DNA of 64,000 nt, taken from Spirometra erinaceieuropaei. Taxonomy: Eukaryota; Platyhelminthes; Cestoda; Diphyllobothriidea; Diphyllobothriidae. Location: contig CACRXP010000112.1 of the NCBI GenBank assembly GCA_902702965.1, forward strand, positions 1,247,321 through 1,311,320, given 5' to 3'. A program made the translations under genes and the position numbers. Shown one piece after another: positions 22,612 through 64,000 of this stretch (position 1 is the first letter of the stretch; every line of letters starts with the position of its first letter). The notes below the pieces were generated by a model. It made no database searches. It saw nothing but the letters and a program-made list of their open reading frames with translations, and had not been told where the DNA came from.

Positions 22612-25600
22612 GTGGACCGACCATCGCCTCGTCATCGCGAAGATATGTATTCGCCTACAGCCTCGCAGGAGACCACAAGGTAAGCGACCGCCAGGTAAGC
22701 TTAATGTTGCCTTGTTGTCTTTGTCCGCTCACCATCTTCATTTCAGCAATGAGCTCGCTCAATGGCTAGCCAACCTTCCAATCGCTGCCGCCGACGACGC
22801 CGTCGCCGCTGCCGAGAACGCCTCCGTGGGGAACCGCTGGTGTCAACTGCGTGACACAGTCCAGTCGACGGCGCTCGCCGCCCTCGGTCGCGCTCCCCGC
22901 CAACACCAGGACTGGTTCGACGACAACGACGCTGCCATCAGAAATCTGCTTGCCGAGAAGAACCGCCTACACAAAGCCTACGTAGATCACCCCACTGAGG
23001 ACAACAAAGCTGCCTTCTACCGCAGTCGCCGCCAACTTCAGCAACGACTGCGCGAGATGCAGGACGCCTGGACTGCTCGCAAAGCTGAGGAGATCCAAGG
23101 CTACGCGGACCGCAACGAATGGAAGAACTTCTTCTCCGCAATCAAAGCTGTCTACGGTCCGCCGACGAAGGGCACTGCTCCTCTCCCCAGCGCCGACGGT
23201 GTTACTCTCCTGACTGAGAAGACACAAATCCTGCAGCGATGGGCCGAGTATTTCCGAGGCGTCCTCAATCGCCCCTCCGACATCTCCGACGCCGCCATCG
23301 AGCGTTTGCCGCAAGTGGAGACCAACGTGGACCTCGACCTCCCGCCATCTCTCCAGGAAACCATCAGGGCCGTGCAGCAGCTCTCCAGCGGAAAAGAACC
23401 CGGATCGGACGCAATCCCTGTTGAGGTCTACAAGCATGGAGGTCACCAACTGATGGATCACCTGACTGCGCTCTTCCAGGAGATGTGGCGTCAAGGCGAA
23501 GTCCCGCAAGATTTCAAGGACGCAACCATCGTGCATCTCTACAAGCGCAAAGGGAATCGCCAAGTCTGCGACAACCACCGCGGCATCTCCTTGATGAACA
23601 TCGCCGGAAAGATCTTCGCACGAATCCTCCTCAACCGTCTCAATAACCATCTGGAACAGGGCCTTCTGCCTGAAAGCCAATGCGGCTTCCGTCGTCATCG
23701 TGGGACCACGGATATGATCTTCGCCGCCCGTCAACTTCAGGAGAAGTGTCAGGAGATGCGGACCCACCTGTACTCTACCTTCGTGGACCTGACGAAAGCC
23801 TTCGACACGGTGAATCGTGAAGGACTGTGGAAGATCATGCAGAAATTCGGCTGTCCGGAGCGATTCACTCAGATGGTGCGTCAGCTGCACGACGGTATGA
23901 TGGCGCGAGTCACGGACAACGGTGCTGTCTCAAAGGCATTCGCAGTGAGCAACGGAGTGAAGCAGGGATGCGTGCTGGCACCAACCCTCTTCAGTCTAAT
24001 GTTCTCTACCATGCTGATGGACGCCTACCGCGACGAACGCCCGGGGATCCGCATCGCCTACAGGACGGACGGTCACCTGAATCAACGACGGATGCACTTC
24101 CAATCGCGCGTATCCACAACCACCGTTCACGAACTTCTCTTCGCCGACGACTGCGCCTTGAACACCACCTCGGAAGAGGAGAAGCAACAGAGCATGGACC
24201 TGTTCTTCACCGCTGGTCATCAACACGCAGAAGACGGTGGTGATGCGTCAACCACCACCCAATTCAACCACAGCCCCCAACGCGCCGCCGCAAATCAGCG
24301 TGAACGGAACCCAACTGCAGGTGGTGGAGAACTTCCCGTACCTGGGCAGTACTCTCTCCCGCAACACCCAGATCGATGACGAAGTCGCCAACAGGATCTC
24401 GAAAGCCAGTCAAGCCTTCGGCCACCTCCAAAGCACAGTCTGGAATCGTCACGGTCTTCAACAGAGCACGAAGCTGAAGATGTACAAGGCCGTCATCCTG
24501 CCGACGCTGCTATACGGAGCGGAGACTTGGACGGTGTACACAAAGCAGGCACGCCGTCTGGACCTCTTCAACCCCAGTTGTCTTCGTCGCATCCTGAGGC
24601 TGGACTGGCAGGATCGAATCCCCGACACTGATGTGCTGGAACGGACGGGAATCCTCAGCATCTACACCATACTGAGACAAATGCAGCTGCGCCGGAGCGG
24701 CCACCTGGTGCGCAAGGACGACGAGCGACTACCAAACGACTCTTATACGGAGACGTCGCGACGGATGCTCAAGATCAAGGAGGCCAAATTCGCCGTTACA
24801 AGGATACCCTGAAGTCCTCCCTGAAGCGTCTCCAAATGAACACGGTCAACTGGGAACAGCTCACACTCGATCGACCGACCTGGAGGAGGACAGTGAAGAC
24901 AGGCGCTGCGATATACGCAGCCAGCGGCATCGCTGCCCCCAAAGCGAAGCGCGAAGCCCGAAAATCACAACAGCGCCCAGTACGCAACGCCGCTGCGCAA
25001 TCGCTTCCAACGTGCCTTCGATGTCAACGGACATTCCGGGCTCGAATCGGACTTGTTGAACATCTACGGATCAACTGCGCCTCTCGAACTGCACCAAACA
25101 TCGTCCCCACGCCCGCCCCTTCCTCGTCCACTCCGTCGTCAACTAACTCTGATAATTCTTCTGAACCACCACTTCCATCATCCTCCTCCACCACCACTGC
25201 CCCAGCGACGGCCGTTCAGGCGGCCGTCTCGCACATCACCATCCCCGGCACAACAACCAACGCCACCCCCACCACCTCCGACTGCAGCGATTGGGATCAG
25301 GACTACACCTGCCCTCACTGCGACCGCACCTTCACCTCACACATCGGCTTGGTCGGTCACTTGCAAATCCATCGCACAGAGACTGGCGCACCAGTGTCGG
25401 GAGCACCAACCTACACCCACCGCACTCGCCTCCACTGCCCTCGCACCTTCACGCATCGCATGGGTCTATTCGGCCACATGCGCATCCACAAGAGCGGAAT
25501 CGACCGCAATACCGGCCCATCCATGATGCCAAACCCCACGCCCACTTCATCACCCTGCGTCCCCACCGCCCTTCCCGCAACTGACACCGACACCATCGGC

Positions 25601-26425
25601 CTGGTCGGTCACCTGCGAATCCATCGCAGACTGGCGAACCAGTGCCTGGAACACCAACCCATACCCACCACGCTCAACTCGGCTGCCCGCACTGTCCTCG
25701 CACCTTCAGGCTTCGCATGGGCCTATTCAGCCACATGCGCATCCACTACGACCTGCGGTAGACAACCGCTGGCTACACCTCACACTCCCTACCTCCTCCA
25801 CCACCATCACCCCACCACACATCAACACTCACCCACCGCAAGCACCCAACTGCTACCTCCCACGCAAGTAGGAAGTGTGCATCTCGACTCGGTCCCCATG
25901 CGGCTTCGGCTGCACGGGCGACTTAAGTCCGAGACTATCCCGACACGTCAAGTGTTGTGGATAGGAAGGTTGCTGATTGACGCCTGCTCTCGGTTCACGC
26001 AGTTCGTCCCGTTGTGTATGTGTTGTGTGGAATGGCGGACTGGGCGGCGGGCTGAAACAGCACCTTCCACGGCATTCTCACGCAAGTGAGAGACACGCCG
26101 TTCAACCCCCGTTGTGTGAAATCCTGGTGTTGTGTGTATGGGGGGTCAGGTCGTGCTCGTGGCGCGCGCAGGCATGGTCAATCGACCGTGCCAGCCACCG
26201 CGCCCATTTCCTACTTCAGTCTGCTGACCGGCTAGGACAGCGGCTGGGGTGTGGGGATGGGAAGGGAGAGTGAGGTCGACGACTCAGCGCACATTCCTCA
26301 CTATAAACAATCTGACGCGCTTGAAGCTATCACGGTGCGCTTAAAGCCGTGGCTTGGAAGGTTGACAACTGACGGGGTAACTTGGACCTCCTCCTTGACT
26401 GGTGGTGGTCTGAGAGTCGGGCTGC
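22612..26425 (+). mobile_element. 5'-truncated non-LTR retrotransposon (LINE) with C-terminal zinc fingers
   Basis: The first frame, from about 22612, starts in the last residues of the endonuclease (TDHRLVIAK). It runs through a helical linker (EWKNFFSAIKAVYG) into a full reverse transcriptase: GKEPGSDAIPVEVYKHGG, YKRKGNRQVCDNHRGISLM, LPESQCGFRRHRGTTDMIF, FVDLTKAFDTVNREGLW with the first catalytic Asp, NGVKQGCVLAPTLFSLMF, and LLFADDCAL near 24140 with the Asp pair intact. A frameshift near 24213 moves the thumb region ([21 protein letters not shown]) to the next frame. A second frameshift near 24740 moves RRTVKTGAAIY to the third. The tail has a CCHC finger (CLRCQRTF..HLRINC, near 25015) and C2H2-like fingers (CPHCDRTF..HLQIH, near 25310, and a partner near 25440). 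It is dead but young-looking. The clade is probably RTE-like, which is inference. Confidence 0.9.
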
Positions 26426-26798
26426 AATGGCTCCTTTTTAATGTGGCCTTTTATGGCACTCCCACCACAGTGTGGGATCCGAGCCAGGCGCTGGCGGCAC
26501 ACCTAGGTGCGGCTTTGGCCGTGCCAGCCTCCAAACTCTGTTGTGTTGGTGAAAATCATGGTTATTCGTTGTGTGGACCAGGGGGTGTGGTGGAACGCCA
26601 AGGTGAGGATCCGTCCGAGCCATCCACCTGCGGCCTCTCTCGTCTCCGGTCTTCTTGACTCTGTCTTGACACCGGGCTCAGGCGGGGGAGGAGGAAGGAG
26701 TGTAGGTAGATGCAGCGCAAGTCACCGTCCCTGCTCCCACCGCTGCTGCAGCTGTGGCGCACACGGTGGACATCGTCGAAATCGACGGCCGAACTGTC

Positions 26799-26877
<79 letters not shown>

Positions 26878-26880
26878 CAA
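26425..26880 (+). repeat. SINE-like family A, copy 5, with GT/GA tail
   Basis: The core follows the LINE 3' sequence directly: 'gatccgtccgagccatcc' near 26608, CCGGTCTTCTTGAC, 'gcgcaagtcaccgtccctgc' near 26715, and 'cacggtggacatcgtcgaaa' near 26762. It ends in ACTGTC, then (GT)n from 26797 and (GA)n to about 26878. The same ACTGTC-(GT)n-(GA)n junction occurs in copy 9, so the microsatellite probably belongs to the element. Confidence 0.75.
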
Positions 26881-27301
26881 AATACACTCATTAAGTAGAA
26901 GCGGAGTACGTCCAACAATTTCATCTTGATGATGGGGAAAAAAGGGTTATCAAGAAAATAGGGAGGGAGATAGACACAAAACCCGGCGAACTTGAAACCA
27001 GAAGAACACACCGTCAATGGCATCCAGTCCCAAACACACAAATGACGATAATGGAACACACGTTTATGGGGAATTTCATGGAAGACAAGAGAGCACGTGA
27101 ACGTGCTGCGTCTGTACCAAGGTGAAAGCGAAAAGGAGACAGCGACAGCCGGAAAGGGGGTACAGCGGAAATCTATATAAGGAAAAGGTCAAGCCAAGCT
27201 CTGGGGTTGAAAGCTCTTTGGAAGGTCCTTTTTGCAGCCCGAAAAGGGAGGCCAAATGTGACAGTGAAGATGTGTTGGGCTGAGGTAGGAATTACGATTC
27301 A

Positions 27302-64000
<36,699 letters not shown>

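Noticed and set aside
22967..23890. 307-codon - strand open frame
   Set aside because: Exact antisense shadow of the LINE reverse transcriptase; GC-rich codon bias keeps it open.

Overview
The window looks like nuclear DNA of a flatworm, most likely a tapeworm. The evidence is spliced animal genes with a run of 33-36 nt introns, GIY-YIG (Penelope-type) retroelement pieces, hammerhead-ribozyme-like cores, tRNA-derived SINEs and long AGT/CTG microsatellites. The assignment to cestodes, possibly diphyllobothriids, is inferred from the style of the LINE and Penelope proteins; no database search was run. Most of the sequence is intron or decayed repeat, and long open frames here are usually not genes.

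Three host genes can be built exon by exon. (1) On the + strand, 2735-10678 holds the last four recognised exons of a TTC7 homologue, the TPR scaffold of the plasma-membrane PI4-kinase complex. (2) On the - strand, 13858-10996 is a complete RTRAF (C14orf166/CGI-99) homologue: seven exons, 248 residues, and five consecutive introns of 33, 33, 34, 35 and 36 nt. TTC7 and RTRAF converge with 317 bp between their stop codons. (3) On the - strand, from the right edge to 27302, lies the C-terminal part of a VPS13A/C-type lipid-transfer protein. I recognise 25 exons over about 36.7 kb, running from the VAB/SHR-BD region to the C-terminal PH-like module and the stop codon. Reading phases agree at every junction except one unresolved gap (49162-56911), where one exon of about 35 residues is missing.

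Between RTRAF and VPS13 (13859-27301) there is no host gene that I can support. That interval holds a decayed jockey/CR1-like LINE (about 19.2-21.3 kb) and a much better preserved 5'-truncated LINE (22.6-26.4 kb) with reverse transcriptase and C-terminal zinc fingers. The 3' end of this LINE also occurs at 45.5-46.4 kb and in part at 2.3 kb.

Repeats fill the introns: at least eleven copies of a modular SINE-like family, a tRNA-headed SINE cluster at 33.6-34.25 kb, at least five Penelope endonuclease fragments, six hammerhead-like cores, a 150-bp-arm fold-back at 48.27-48.62 kb, an inverted repeat with hammerhead cores in both arms at 43.2-43.44 kb, a duplicated block with telomere-like spacers at 61.7-62.9 kb, and several trinucleotide arrays, one interrupted by an assembly gap. 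The host genes are not an operon. TTC7 and VPS13 both act in membrane lipid biology, but nothing in the sequence shows that their adjacency matters.
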